Shown in pieces: positions 1 through 8,299 of a stretch of 64,000 nucleotides of DNA; within the stretch, counting starts at the first letter, position 1, and each line of letters starts with the position of its first letter. Source of the stretch: Jiangella anatolica (GTDB lineage: Bacteria; Actinomycetota; Actinomycetes; Jiangellales; Jiangellaceae). Both the position numbers and the translations under genes were made by a program. The DNA lies in the NCBI RefSeq assembly GCF_003236295.1, contig NZ_POTW01000003.1, positions 86,772 through 150,771 on the forward strand, read 5' to 3'. The notes beneath the pieces were generated by a model. It saw only the letters and a program-made list of their open reading frames with translations, was not told where the DNA came from and did not search any database.

Positions 1-20
1 GGCACGCGGGTGGCCGGGCC

Positions 21-1394
21 GTGACCGCCGCGGCACCGCTCTCGCGGGCGGCGCTCGCCGCGCGCGGCGTCGACCTGCCCGAGCCCGAGATCCGCATGGT
101 CCACCTGGGCGTCGGCGCGTTCCACCGGGCCCATCAGGCCTGGTACACGGCGCACGCGGCCGAGCCGGGGGAGTGGGGCATCCTGGGGTTCACCGGCCGT
201 TCGCGGGAGACGGCCGACCGGCTCACGTCCCAGGACGGGCTGTACACCCTGGTCGAGCGCGGGCCGGACGGCGACCGGTTCGAGGTCATCGGCAGCATCG
301 CGCGGGCCGAGCCGGGCGAGCGGGTCGACGAGCTCGCCGCGGCGCTGGGGCGTGCGCGGACGGCCGTCGTCACCCTCACCATCACCGAAGCCGGATACCG
401 GCTGGGCGGCGACGGCACGCCGGACCGGACCGATCCCGCCGTCGCCGCTGACCTGCGCCTGCTCGGCGAGGCGATCCCCGCGGGCGCCGATCCGGCCGCG
501 CTGCGGCCGGTGACCGTGCTGGGCCGCCTGGTTGCCGGCCTGGAGGCGCGCCGCCGGACCGGGGCCGGGCCGATCGCGCTGGTGTCCTGCGACAACCTGC
601 CCGACAACGCCGGGCTGCTGGCCGGCGCGATCGGAACGTTCGCCGACGCGGCGTCGGCGGAGCTGGCCCGCTGGGTGTCGCGTGAGGTGGCCTACGTGGC
701 GACGTCGGTCGACCGGATCACGCCGCGCAGCGAGCCGAGCCTCTCGGAGGCGGTCCGTGACGCGACCGGCTGGCTGGACGTCGCGCCGGTCGTCACCGAG
801 CCGTTCTCGGACTGGGTACTCGCCGGCGAGTTCCCGGCCGGGCGGCCCGCCTGGGAGGAGGCCGCGGCCCGGTTCGTGGCCCGGATCGAACCCTGGGAAC
901 TGCGCAAGCTCTGGCTGCTCAACGGCGCCCATTCCCTGCTGTCGTTCGCCGGGCCGCTGCGCGGCTGCCGGACGGTGGCCGACGCGATCGCCGACCCGTG
1001 GTGCCGGCGGGCGGTGGAGCGGTTGTGGGCGGACGGCGTCCGCCAGCTCCCGTCCGGGCTCGACCTCGACCGCTACCGGGTGCAGCTGATGGCGCGATTC
1101 GAGAACCCGCGCATCGCGCACCGGCTCGACCAGATCGCGATCGACGGGCTCACCAAGGTGCGGCTGCGGGTGGTCCCGGTGGCGCGCCGCGAGCTGGCCA
1201 CCGGCGGTAACGCCCTCGGCTGCGCTCAGGCGCTCGGCGCCTGGGTCGCGTCGACCCTGGCCGGGACCGTCGAACCGGGCGCGACGATCGGGGACCTGCT
1301 CGGCCGGGTGGACGCCGACCTGGCCCGCGACGGGCGGTTCGCCGCCCGGGTCGAGTCGGCCGTACGCACGCTCCTCGACCGGCCGCTCGTGTGA
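21..1394 (+). CDS. Mannitol dehydrogenase family oxidoreductase (mannitol 2-dehydrogenase / fructuronate reductase type)
   Basis: Polyol-specific long-chain dehydrogenase that would interconvert a ketose or keto-uronate and a polyol or aldonate with NAD(P)H in the cytoplasm. The N-terminal Rossmann start VHLGVGAFHRAHQA and the catalytic pattern K-x4-N-x2-H (KLWLLNGAH, Lys near residue 296) are typical, and 457 residues is the normal family length. The GTG start sits in a GTGA context, and reading the other frame gives a stop at 22-24, so the gene is probably coupled to an upstream gene cut off by the window edge. Substrate (fructose, fructuronate or other) cannot be decided; closeness to fructoside genes makes fructose/mannitol plausible but this is inference. 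Confidence 0.88.
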   Translation: MTAAAPLSRAALAARGVDLPEPEIRMVHLGVGAFHRAHQAWYTAHAAEPGEWGILGFTGRSRETADRLTSQDGLYTLVERGPDGDRFEVIGSIARAEPGERVDELAAALGRARTAVVTLTITEAGYRLGGDGTPDRTDPAVAADLRLLGEAIPAGADPAALRPVTVLGRLVAGLEARRRTGAGPIALVSCDNLPDNAGLLAGAIGTFADAASAELARWVSREVAYVATSVDRITPRSEPSLSEAVRDATGWLDVAPVVTEPFSDWVLAGEFPAGRPAWEEAAARFVARIEPWELRKLWLLNGAHSLLSFAGPLRGCRTVADAIADPWCRRAVERLWADGVRQLPSGLDLDRYRVQLMARFENPRIAHRLDQIAIDGLTKVRLRVVPVARRELATGGNALGCAQALGAWVASTLAGTVEPGATIGDLLGRVDADLARDGRFAARVESAVRTLLDRPLV

Positions 1395-1435
1395 CCGCGT
1401 GGCCGACCTCTGAAGCGGAGGAGGCGTCGTGACGG

Positions 1436-1687
1436 GACCGAGTCCAGGCTGGGCGACGTCTCGCCGTACCAGTTCGGGTTCGGCTTCTCGATGATCGCGA
1501 CGTCGGGCTGGACCTCGTCGATGAAGTAGGGCCCGCCCGACCACTCGGGGACGTTGTTCGTCAGCCCCTCGTTGAAGCTGGTCGCCAGTCCCTCCGGGGT
1601 CGCGAGGTCGCCGTACGTGGCCGCCACATGTGCCGGCAGCAGGATCGAGAACAGCGTCTGCCACGGCGCGTACGGCGTCTCGAACAC
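1436..1687 (-). pseudogene. Remnant of a family 5 extracellular solute-binding protein (peptide/nickel ABC type)
   Basis: About 84 codons read like an internal slice of a DppA/OppA-type binding protein: WQTLFSILLPAHV, then FNEGLTNNVPEWSGGPY and KPNPNWYGE, a typical run in SBP_bac_5 proteins. The frame continues past 1436 into unrelated sequence antisense to the dehydrogenase, and no signal peptide, N-terminal or C-terminal domain is present nearby. I read it as a leftover of a deleted transporter gene. The rest of the 1395-1861 gap shows no further gene. Confidence 0.6.
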
Positions 1688-1861
1688 GACGGTGACGGTC
1701 AGAGGCTGGCGTTACATACTCGTGGTAGCACCCCTGGATGGTCGGCGATATGCGATCAATTGTCGCCATTGCGTGATTCAGGGATGTGTCGGCAATGATC
1801 TTCACCACGTGTTCACCGATGAGTCAAGATCCACTTGGCGAATATCGCCATCGACTCGCTG

Positions 1862-2698
1862 TCAGCGGAGCGTGCCGAGGACGGAGAGCAGTTGCAGCTT
1901 CTCGTAGCTCTCGCTGCCGGGAACGGCGGTGTAGACGAGCAGGAAGTGCGACTGGTCCTGGTCGTACAGCGTCTGGCAGTGCAGGTCCAGCCGGCCGACC
2001 TCGGGGTGGACGAAGCGCTTGGCGTCGCTGGGGCGGACACCGATCTCGTGCTCGTTCCAGAGACCGCGGAACTCTTCGCTCCGCGCGAGGAGGAGGTCCG
2101 CGTACTGCGCCGCCCTGGAGCCGGGGCCGCGGAGCGTGACCACCTGGCGCAGGCCGGAGGCGTAAGAGCGCGACAGCAGTGAGTGGTCCTCCGGCGCGTA
2201 CAGGTCGCGGGTCGAGGGGTCGGTGAACCAGCGGTAGCCGATGCTGCGCGCCGGGCCGGTGTACTGGGTCCGGTCGCCGGTGAGTGCGACGCCGAGCGGG
2301 GTCTGGCGCAGCGTCTCGCCGAGCTCCGTGACGATCTCCGCGGGAGTGTCGTGCAGGCGGTCGAGGATGCGCAGCAGGCCGGGGCCGATGTGCTCGCCGG
2401 ACGGGCCCCGGACCGGCGGGTGGTGACCGGCCAGCCGGAACAGATGGTCGCGTTCGTCGAGGGAGAGGTGCAGGCCCTGCGCGATCGAGGCGATCATCTG
2501 CTCCGACGGTTGCGGCCCCTGCTCGCGTTCCAGCCGCGCGTAGTAGTCGGTCGACATGTGGCAGAGGGCGGCCACTTCCTCGCGTCGTAGCCCGCTGGTC
2601 CGGCGCCGCCGGCCGCGCGGAAGGCCGACGTCCTCGGGCTGCAGCGACTCGCGGCGGTGCCGGAGGAACGCCGCCAGTCCCGGCCGGTCGATGAGCAT
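1862..2698 (-). CDS. XRE/MmyB-family helix-turn-helix transcriptional regulator
   Basis: 278-residue DNA-binding protein. Residues about 10-75 form an XRE-type HTH (SGLRREEVAALCHMSTDYYARLE), and the rest (about 100-275) matches the MmyB-like ligand-binding domain, including the SRSYASGLRQVV stretch and the RFVHPEVGRLDLHCQTL stretch near the C-terminus. This family usually controls a divergently transcribed short-chain dehydrogenase and is known to bind fatty-acid-like ligands in Streptomyces relatives. Exactly that arrangement is seen here with the SDR at 2865. The 166-bp gap to the SDR would hold both promoters. Confidence 0.9.
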   Translation of the reverse strand: MLIDRPGLAAFLRHRRESLQPEDVGLPRGRRRRTSGLRREEVAALCHMSTDYYARLEREQGPQPSEQMIASIAQGLHLSLDERDHLFRLAGHHPPVRGPSGEHIGPGLLRILDRLHDTPAEIVTELGETLRQTPLGVALTGDRTQYTGPARSIGYRWFTDPSTRDLYAPEDHSLLSRSYASGLRQVVTLRGPGSRAAQYADLLLARSEEFRGLWNEHEIGVRPSDAKRFVHPEVGRLDLHCQTLYDQDQSHFLLVYTAVPGSESYEKLQLLSVLGTLR

Positions 2699-2864
2699 GC
2701 GTGTCCTTCTCTCGTGATGTGGACCTTTCTACCGGCTGCGCGGCGCCGGAACCACGGATCGTCGATCAGTGGATCAGGAGGCCCTTCATCCGCGCGCGGC
2801 GAGGTCGCAGCCTGAACGCAGGCCGATCCGCGGCGGACCCGCCGCGAAACGAAGGAGACCACCC

Positions 2865-3800
2865 ATGGCTCGGACCATCGACATCGACATCCCCGATCAG
2901 ACCGGCAGGCTCGCCGTCGTCACCGGAGCCAGCGACGGCATCGGGTTCGTCATCGCCACCCGGCTCGCCGCGGCGGGCGCGGAGGTGATCATGCCGGTGC
3001 GCAACCCCGCCAAGGGCGCGGACGCCGCCGACCGGATCCGCGGTCTCGTTCCGGGCGCGACGATCGTCACCCGGGCCCTCGACCTGTCCTCGCTCGAGTC
3101 GGTGGCGGGCCTCGCCGATCACCTGGTGGGCGACGGCCGTCCGATCCACCTCCTCGTCAACAACGCCGGCGTGATGACCCCGCCCAGCCGGCAGCTCACC
3201 AAGGACGGGTTCGAGCTGCAGTTCGGCACCAACCACCTCGGCCACTTCGCGCTGACCCTGGGACTCCTGCCGTTGCTGCGGCAGGGCCGGGCGAGGGTCA
3301 CGCACCAGACGAGCGTCGCCGCCCGCAGCGGCGCGATCAACTGGGGCGACCTGAACTGGGAACGCGGCTACGACGCGATGAAGGCCTACCGGCAGTCGAA
3401 GATCGCCGTGGGCCTGTTCGCCCGCGAGCTCGACCAGCGCAGCGCCGTGGCGGGGTGGGGCGTCACCAGCAACCTGTCCCACCCCGGGGTCTCTCCGACG
3501 AACCTGCTCTCCGCTCAGCCCGGCATGGGGCGGCAGAAGGACACCGGCTCGGTCCGCATGATCCGGGTGCTCTCGCGCCTGGGCCTGGCGGGTACGCCGG
3601 ACACCGCCGCGCTGCCGGCACTGCTGGCCGCGACCGGCCCGGCCGCGCGGGGGAGCGAGTTCTACGGTCCCAGGCGACGCGGCGACATGAGCGGCCCGCC
3701 CGCCCGTCGGGACCTGTGGGAGCCGCTGCGCAGCATGGACGACGCCCGCCGGCTCTGGGAGGTCTCCGAGGGCCTGGTCGGCGTGCGGTTCCCGGTCTGA
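2865..3800 (+). CDS. SDR family NAD(P)-dependent oxidoreductase
   Basis: Short-chain dehydrogenase/reductase, 311 residues. Visible motifs: cofactor-binding TGASDGIG at residues 20-27, NNAG after strand 4, a serine in [11 protein letters not shown] and the catalytic YRQSK (YxxxK). I chose ATG 2865 because GAAGGAGA lies at the right distance upstream; an earlier in-frame codon would add 32 residues of low-complexity sequence. The substrate is unknown. The family often resembles retinol-dehydrogenase/WWOX-like SDRs in annotation. It is the probable target of the divergent MmyB-type regulator. Confidence 0.92.
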   Translation: MARTIDIDIPDQTGRLAVVTGASDGIGFVIATRLAAAGAEVIMPVRNPAKGADAADRIRGLVPGATIVTRALDLSSLESVAGLADHLVGDGRPIHLLVNNAGVMTPPSRQLTKDGFELQFGTNHLGHFALTLGLLPLLRQGRARVTHQTSVAARSGAINWGDLNWERGYDAMKAYRQSKIAVGLFARELDQRSAVAGWGVTSNLSHPGVSPTNLLSAQPGMGRQKDTGSVRMIRVLSRLGLAGTPDTAALPALLAATGPAARGSEFYGPRRRGDMSGPPARRDLWEPLRSMDDARRLWEVSEGLVGVRFPV

Positions 3801-3801
3801 G

Positions 3802-3839
3802 GCGTGCCCAGGCTCCGTCACGGGGGAGCCCGGGCACGC
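3802..3839. terminator. Bidirectional hairpin terminator between convergent genes
   Basis: Inverted repeat GCGTGCCC-a-GGCTCC / GGAGCC-c-GGGCACGC with an 8-nt loop and one mismatch, placed in the 60-bp gap between the convergent SDR and GH172 genes. There is no T-tract, as is usual in high-G+C actinobacteria. Confidence 0.7.
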
Positions 3840-3860
3840 GCTCCTGGACCAGCCGCGGCC

Positions 3861-5000
3861 TCAGCGTGGTTCGCGCCGAGCGGCTGGTGGCAGGGAGGGC
3901 CCCTGGCCGCCGGGGGCGTCCTGGTACCAGTAGGCCGTCGTGCAGACGTCGTCGGCGCGTTCGAACAGCAGGCCCCCGCGGTCGCCGATCTGCTGGAGGG
4001 TGACCCGCAGGCCGGTGCCGAACCGGATCGGGTCGGGCAGGTGCCAGCGGTACATGCCGTGGCTGGGCGGCATCGTCGTGTCGTACGGCGAGATGGCGGT
4101 CTCGTCCTCGACCAGGCGCTGGTGGTAGCCCAGATAGGCGGTGCTGAAGGTCTGGCTCCGCGGCACCGGGACGGCGCCGAGGTGGTCCTGGAACGCCCAT
4201 GCCCCGCCGACGTAGTCCTCCAGGCCGGTGCCGCAGATCGTCGGCAGGCTCTCGTCGTCGTCGATGAAGAACTTCAGCTCGCCCTCGCCCCACCAGAACC
4301 GCTCGAGCGCGGTGACGCCGATGTAGGTGCCGACGTAGGCGCCGCGCCCGCTGACGTCGTCGAGCACGACGTGGTCGGTGCCGCGCGGCACGTCCGGCCC
4401 GGTCCGCCGCCACTGCGCGTGCAGGTAGCCGAGGTCGTCCTCCAGCGCGTCGCCGAGGGAGTAGGAGACCTGGTAGAACACCCCCTCGATCGGGCCGGCG
4501 TGCTCGTTGCGCAGCTCGATCCGCGCGGCCCGCCGGAACGGCATCGGCAGATAGCAGTTGAAGCCGCCGTTGGGCGCGACCACCATCGGCGCGGAGTACA
4601 CCGGCGACGCGGTGGCGAACCCGCTGAGGAAGAAGTCGCCGAACGGGACCTCGACGGCGGGCGCGTCGGCGTCGTCCCAGGTGATCCGCAGGACGAGGTC
4701 GCGCAGCACGTACGGGCCGGCGGCGGTGGCCCGCGGCAGCGTGAACCAGAGATGCCGGATGACGCCCGGCCCGTCGATCGCCGCGATCGTCGCCGTCTCG
4801 CCGGCGCCGATCGTGATGCACGGCCGGCCCTTGCGTCCGGGACCCAGCCGCGAGGCGGCGGCGCCACCGGCGCCGGGCGCACCGGTGGGGTTCTCCGCGC
4901 TGATGGATCGGCTCCGGGTGCGGTCCAGGCGGGCGTAGGCGGGCAGATCGAGAGACACAGGCGAGCTCCAGAAGGTCGGTACGGCGGCCGGAGCGCTCAC
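3861..5000 (-). CDS. Glycoside hydrolase family 172 (DUF2961) protein
   Basis: 379-residue cytoplasmic protein of the DUF2961/GH172 family, whose characterised members include alpha-D-fructofuranosidase/difructose-dianhydride-I synthase-hydrolase and D-arabinofuranosidases. Family landmarks: GPGVIRHLWFT, DFFLSGF, FNCYLPMPFRRAARIEL, WWGEGE and CGTGLEDY. The Glu residues in WWGEG (about 238) and GTGLED (about 260) correspond to the conserved glutamate pair used for catalysis in this family. There is no signal peptide. The GTG start (4998-5000) overlaps the stop of the upstream permease as GTGA, so it is the last gene of the ABC operon starting at 8134. With two GH32 enzymes nearby, an alpha-fructoside substrate is likely; arabinofuranoside is the alternative. 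Confidence 0.85.
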   Translation of the reverse strand: MSAPAAVPTFWSSPVSLDLPAYARLDRTRSRSISAENPTGAPGAGGAAASRLGPGRKGRPCITIGAGETATIAAIDGPGVIRHLWFTLPRATAAGPYVLRDLVLRITWDDADAPAVEVPFGDFFLSGFATASPVYSAPMVVAPNGGFNCYLPMPFRRAARIELRNEHAGPIEGVFYQVSYSLGDALEDDLGYLHAQWRRTGPDVPRGTDHVVLDDVSGRGAYVGTYIGVTALERFWWGEGELKFFIDDDESLPTICGTGLEDYVGGAWAFQDHLGAVPVPRSQTFSTAYLGYHQRLVEDETAISPYDTTMPPSHGMYRWHLPDPIRFGTGLRVTLQQIGDRGGLLFERADDVCTTAYWYQDAPGGQGPSLPPAARREPR

Positions 5001-5857
5001 TTGACGGCCCCGGCGGTGACTCCGCGCGTGAGGGTGCGCTGGAAGAGGAAGAAGAAGACCAGCGTCGGCAGCAGCGACAGCAGTGACGCCGCGGCCAGCT
5101 GGGTGACGTCGAGGGTGTTCTGTCCCTTGAGGGCGGCCAGCGCGATCGGGATCGTCTGCGCGTCCGGCGTGATGAGCATGATCATCGGGATGAAGAACTC
5201 GTTCCACGTCCAGACGAAGAAGAACACCAGCAGCACCGACATGGTCGGCCGCAGCACCGGCGCGACGATGCGGGTGAGGATCACCCAGCGGTTCGCGCCG
5301 TCGACGCGGGCGGCCTCGAGCAGCTCCGCCGGGAACGTGCCGAGCACCGAGCTGAGCAGGTAGGTGCCGAAGGCCGCCTGCAGCACGATGAAGATGATCA
5401 CGACCGACCAGACCGAGTTCTGCAGCCCGACGGCCTGCGCACCGGTGAACAGCGGGTAGATCAGCGCCTCCTGCGGCAGGATCGTCGCCATCAGCAGGAC
5501 GAACACCACCCAGGTCCGCCCGCGCACGCGGCCGATCCCGATGGCGTAGGCGCTGAGCATCGACACCGCCACGCCCACGACGGCCACGACGCCGGCGATC
5601 AGCACGGAGTTCGTCAGCAGCCGCGGGTAATCGACGCTGCCGAGGTAGCGGTCGAACGCCGAGAACGTCCACGGCTCGGGCAACGCGAGCGGGCCGCGCT
5701 GCGAGTAGTCCGCGCCGGTCTTGAACGCGTTGCTGACCAGCAGGTAGAACGGCACCAGCATCACCACGGCGACCAGCGCCGCGACGATCAGCAGCGCCCA
5801 CCGCCGGGTGGTCAGCAGCGCCACGACGCGCCGGTCGCGACGTCGCCGGGTGCTCAT
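4997..5857 (-). CDS. Carbohydrate ABC transporter permease (MalG-type)
   Basis: 286-residue inner-membrane subunit of a CUT1-family sugar importer. It has six predicted hydrophobic segments and the cytoplasmic EAA loop ELLEAARVDGANRWVILTRI, where the ATPase docks. ATG 5857 is in an ATGA overlap with the stop of the preceding permease, and the 3' end overlaps the GH172 start, so the three genes are translationally coupled. No ATPase gene is present in the operon; such importers in actinobacteria normally share an MsiK-type ATPase encoded elsewhere. Confidence 0.93.
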   Translation of the reverse strand: MSTRRRRDRRVVALLTTRRWALLIVAALVAVVMLVPFYLLVSNAFKTGADYSQRGPLALPEPWTFSAFDRYLGSVDYPRLLTNSVLIAGVVAVVGVAVSMLSAYAIGIGRVRGRTWVVFVLLMATILPQEALIYPLFTGAQAVGLQNSVWSVVIIFIVLQAAFGTYLLSSVLGTFPAELLEAARVDGANRWVILTRIVAPVLRPTMSVLLVFFFVWTWNEFFIPMIMLITPDAQTIPIALAALKGQNTLDVTQLAAASLLSLLPTLVFFFLFQRTLTRGVTAGAVK

Positions 5858-6795
5858 CGCTCCTCCATCGAACGCGCCTGCCAGAAGATCAGCCCCGCCG
5901 CGACCAGCCCGATGACGATCGCCAGCGTGGTCGCCGAGGCCGCGCCGTAGCCGACCCGGGACAGCTCGAAGAAGTTCCGGTACGAGAAGTACGACGGGAC
6001 GTACGTCGAGCTCTCGGGGCCGCCTTTGGTGAGGATCAGGATCGGCGCGAACAGCTTCATCGCCCCGATCGTGGCGGTGAGCACGACGACGTAGATGTCG
6101 GTGCGGATGTGCGGGACGGTGATCGCCCGGAACCGGCGCCACCAGCCGGCGCCGTCGAGCTCGGCCGCCTCGTGGAGCTCCGGTTCGACCCGCTGCAGCG
6201 CGGACATGAAGATCACGACCGGGTAGCCGATCTGCAGCCAGATCAGCATGATCATGACCGAGCGCAGCGCGATGTCCGGGTCGCCGAGCCAGTCCGGGCC
6301 GCCGGCGATCCCGAGCGCCCGCAGCGTCGAGTTCAGCGCGCCGTCGCGGGTCTCCAGGATCCACGCCCACACGACGCCGGCCACGGCGATGGGCAGGATC
6401 TGCGGGAGGTAGTAGCTGGCCCGCAGCACCGAGGCGACCCGCGGCCCGAACAACCGGCCGAGGTAGTCGAACAGCAGCGCGGCCAGGAGCAGCCCGATCA
6501 GCGTCGGCACGACGGCGATCGCGACGATCAGGTAGAGCGTGTTGCCGAACGAGCTCCAGAAGACGTCGTCGCGCAGCAGCTCGCGGTAGTTGTCCAGGCC
6601 GACCCAGGTCCTGGGCGCCGCGCCGCCCTTCCAGTCGAAGAAGCTGTAGTACAGGTTCATCGCGAAGGGCACGAGGACGATCGCGCCGAAGCCGATCCCG
6701 ATGGGTACCAGATACGCCCAGTAGGTCACCGGGCGGCGCCGGCGACCCGCCTCGGTGACAGGCGCGGTGGCGGGCGCGGTGGAGATCAAGGTCAT
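5854..6795 (-). CDS. Carbohydrate ABC transporter permease (MalF-type)
   Basis: 313-residue membrane protein with six hydrophobic helices after a cytoplasmic N-terminus, and the EAA motif HEAAELDGAGWWRRFRAI. It pairs with the downstream MalG-type subunit (4-nt overlap) and with the lipoprotein at 6851-8134. The gap of 55 nt between the binding-protein gene and this gene contains a strong hairpin, a common way to lower permease expression relative to the binding protein. Confidence 0.93.
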   Translation of the reverse strand: MTLISTAPATAPVTEAGRRRRPVTYWAYLVPIGIGFGAIVLVPFAMNLYYSFFDWKGGAAPRTWVGLDNYRELLRDDVFWSSFGNTLYLIVAIAVVPTLIGLLLAALLFDYLGRLFGPRVASVLRASYYLPQILPIAVAGVVWAWILETRDGALNSTLRALGIAGGPDWLGDPDIALRSVMIMLIWLQIGYPVVIFMSALQRVEPELHEAAELDGAGWWRRFRAITVPHIRTDIYVVVLTATIGAMKLFAPILILTKGGPESSTYVPSYFSYRNFFELSRVGYGAASATTLAIVIGLVAAGLIFWQARSMEER

Positions 6796-6811
6796 GGCTG
6801 CTCCGGTTCGG

Positions 6812-6843
6812 CGCCCGGACCCGCGGCGGCGCGGGTCCGGGCG
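6812..6843 (-). terminator. Intra-operon hairpin between binding protein and permease genes
   Basis: A perfect 13-bp inverted repeat (CGCCCGGACCCGC / GCGGGTCCGGGCG, 6-nt loop) lies just after the binding-protein stop. It is likely a partial terminator or 3'-end stabiliser that gives more binding protein than permease; this role is inferred from position. Confidence 0.6.
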
Positions 6844-6850
6844 GAGATGG

Positions 6851-8134
6851 TCAGGACTGGCTGCCGGAGTCGTAGAACTCCTGCATGTCCGCCAGGAACG
6901 AGGCGGCGTCCGTCGAGCCGTTGGCCAGCGCCTGCAGCCCGCTCATCTGGAAGTCGAGCAGGCCGGGCACCGGATAGTCGGGGTAGAACGAGAGCGCGTC
7001 GCGCTCGCGGATGGCGTCGAACTGCTCGTTCAGCTCCCGCATGCGCGGGTCCTCGATCGACGCGGTGTCGCCGGCCACGGGGATGCCGCCGAGCGCGGCG
7101 ATCTCGTTCTGCACCTCGGGCGAGAGCGTGGTCTCGATCCAGTCGTAGGCCAGGTCCTTGTTCTTCGCGTTGGCCGGCACCGACCACAGGTGGCCCGACG
7201 CCCCGGCGTTGAGCGCGGACTCGGGGAAGGCGAAGGTGCCCCACTCGAAGCTCGCCTCCTCGCTGACCCGGGCGAACGACCAGGTGCCGTTGGCCATGAA
7301 CGGGAACTCGCCGGCGATGAACGCCCGCTCCATCTCGTCGGCCTTGATCCCCGCGAGCTGCGTGCCGAGGTAGCCGGCCTCGATCCAGTCCTGCAGGTGC
7401 TGGGTGCCCTCGAGGAACGCGCCGGAGGTCACGTCGGGCTCGCCGTCGACGAAGATGAAGTCGTCGATGGCCGGCCGGTCCGCGACGGCCGAGATCAGCT
7501 GCCACCAGGTCTGCAGGACGGCGTGCTCGCCGGCGTTGCTGGACACCGGCGTGACGCCGTCGGCGAGGAAGGCGTCGAACATCGCCTCCAGCTCCGCCAT
7601 CGTCTCCGGCGGGCCGTCGAAGCCGTGCTCGGCGAGCAGGTCGGCGTTGTAGTAGAAGGTGAAGAACGACGCGACGTTCGGCACGCCGTACCAGTCGCCC
7701 GAGCCGGCGTGGCCGGTCTCGTCGTAGACGGCCAGCGACCGGACCGAGCCGGTGATGCGCTCGTCCCACCCGCGCTCCTCGACGACGTCGGTCAGCGGGT
7801 CGATCAGGCCCTGGGCGGCCAGCTGGCCGCCGTCGGCGTTGCCGGTGTTCACCAGCATGACGTCCGGCACGTCGTCGCCGGTGAGCAGGATCTTCGCGTT
7901 CGACCGGATCGAGTCGAAGCTGGTGCTGGCGAACTCGACCTCGACGTCGGGATGCTCCTCCCGGAAGATCTCCAGCGCGCGCTGCCACCCCCGGTACTGC
8001 GCCGTCGAGGTGGTCTCGTACTGCAGGATCGTGAACGTCTCGTCGTCGGATCCAGAACCCGAACAGGCGGTGAGGCCCGCGGCGAGAGCGAGCACAGCCG
8101 CTCCTGCCGCCATCCGTTGCCTCGTCTTCGTCAC
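6851..8134 (-). CDS. Extracellular sugar-binding lipoprotein of an ABC transporter
   Basis: 427-residue SBP_bac_1-type protein. The N-terminus has a basic region, a hydrophobic stretch and a lipobox ending LTAC (Cys near residue 24), so it should be exported and lipid-anchored outside the membrane. Typical family segments are FREEHPDVEVEF, GWDERITGSV and the WYGVPNVASFFTFYYNADLL region. The GTG start is preceded by GGGAGG on the minus strand. It is the first gene of the operon 8134-3861 and is divergent from its LacI regulator; the ligand is probably a fructoside, judged from the GH172 at the end of the operon. Confidence 0.93.
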   Translation of the reverse strand: MTKTRQRMAAGAAVLALAAGLTACSGSGSDDETFTILQYETTSTAQYRGWQRALEIFREEHPDVEVEFASTSFDSIRSNAKILLTGDDVPDVMLVNTGNADGGQLAAQGLIDPLTDVVEERGWDERITGSVRSLAVYDETGHAGSGDWYGVPNVASFFTFYYNADLLAEHGFDGPPETMAELEAMFDAFLADGVTPVSSNAGEHAVLQTWWQLISAVADRPAIDDFIFVDGEPDVTSGAFLEGTQHLQDWIEAGYLGTQLAGIKADEMERAFIAGEFPFMANGTWSFARVSEEASFEWGTFAFPESALNAGASGHLWSVPANAKNKDLAYDWIETTLSPEVQNEIAALGGIPVAGDTASIEDPRMRELNEQFDAIRERDALSFYPDYPVPGLLDFQMSGLQALANGSTDAASFLADMQEFYDSGSQS

Positions 8135-8201
8135 AGCGTCCTCCCACGTCGTCTCTGACCGTTCGAACGTTGGCGCCCGCCGTGACCCGGCCGCCAGCGG
8201 T

Positions 8202-8278
8202 GGTAACGCTACCTTTCGGATTGTGGCGCGTCCAGCAGGATGTTCGTAGCACTACGGTCACGCCTTGGTAACGTGACC
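8202..8278. promoter_or_regulatory. Pair of LacI-type operator candidates in a divergent promoter region
   Basis: Two related imperfect palindromes, GGTAACGCTACC (8202-8213) and GGTAACGTGACC (8267-8278), stand 65 bp apart in the gap between the divergent binding-protein and LacI genes. Spacing near six helical turns would suit loop formation by a LacI dimer or tetramer. The likely binder is the product of the gene at 8300. Confidence 0.55.
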
Positions 8279-8299
8279 TCAGAATTGGAGGAGGGTCTT

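Noticed and set aside
1..24. End of an upstream coding sequence (stop TGA at 22-24)
   Set aside because: Only seven codons are visible, so no product can be named; noted in the first gene's entry instead.
3804..5363. Plus-strand open frame of about 520 codons opposite GH172
   Set aside because: Antisense frame without motifs; GH172 on the minus strand is well supported.
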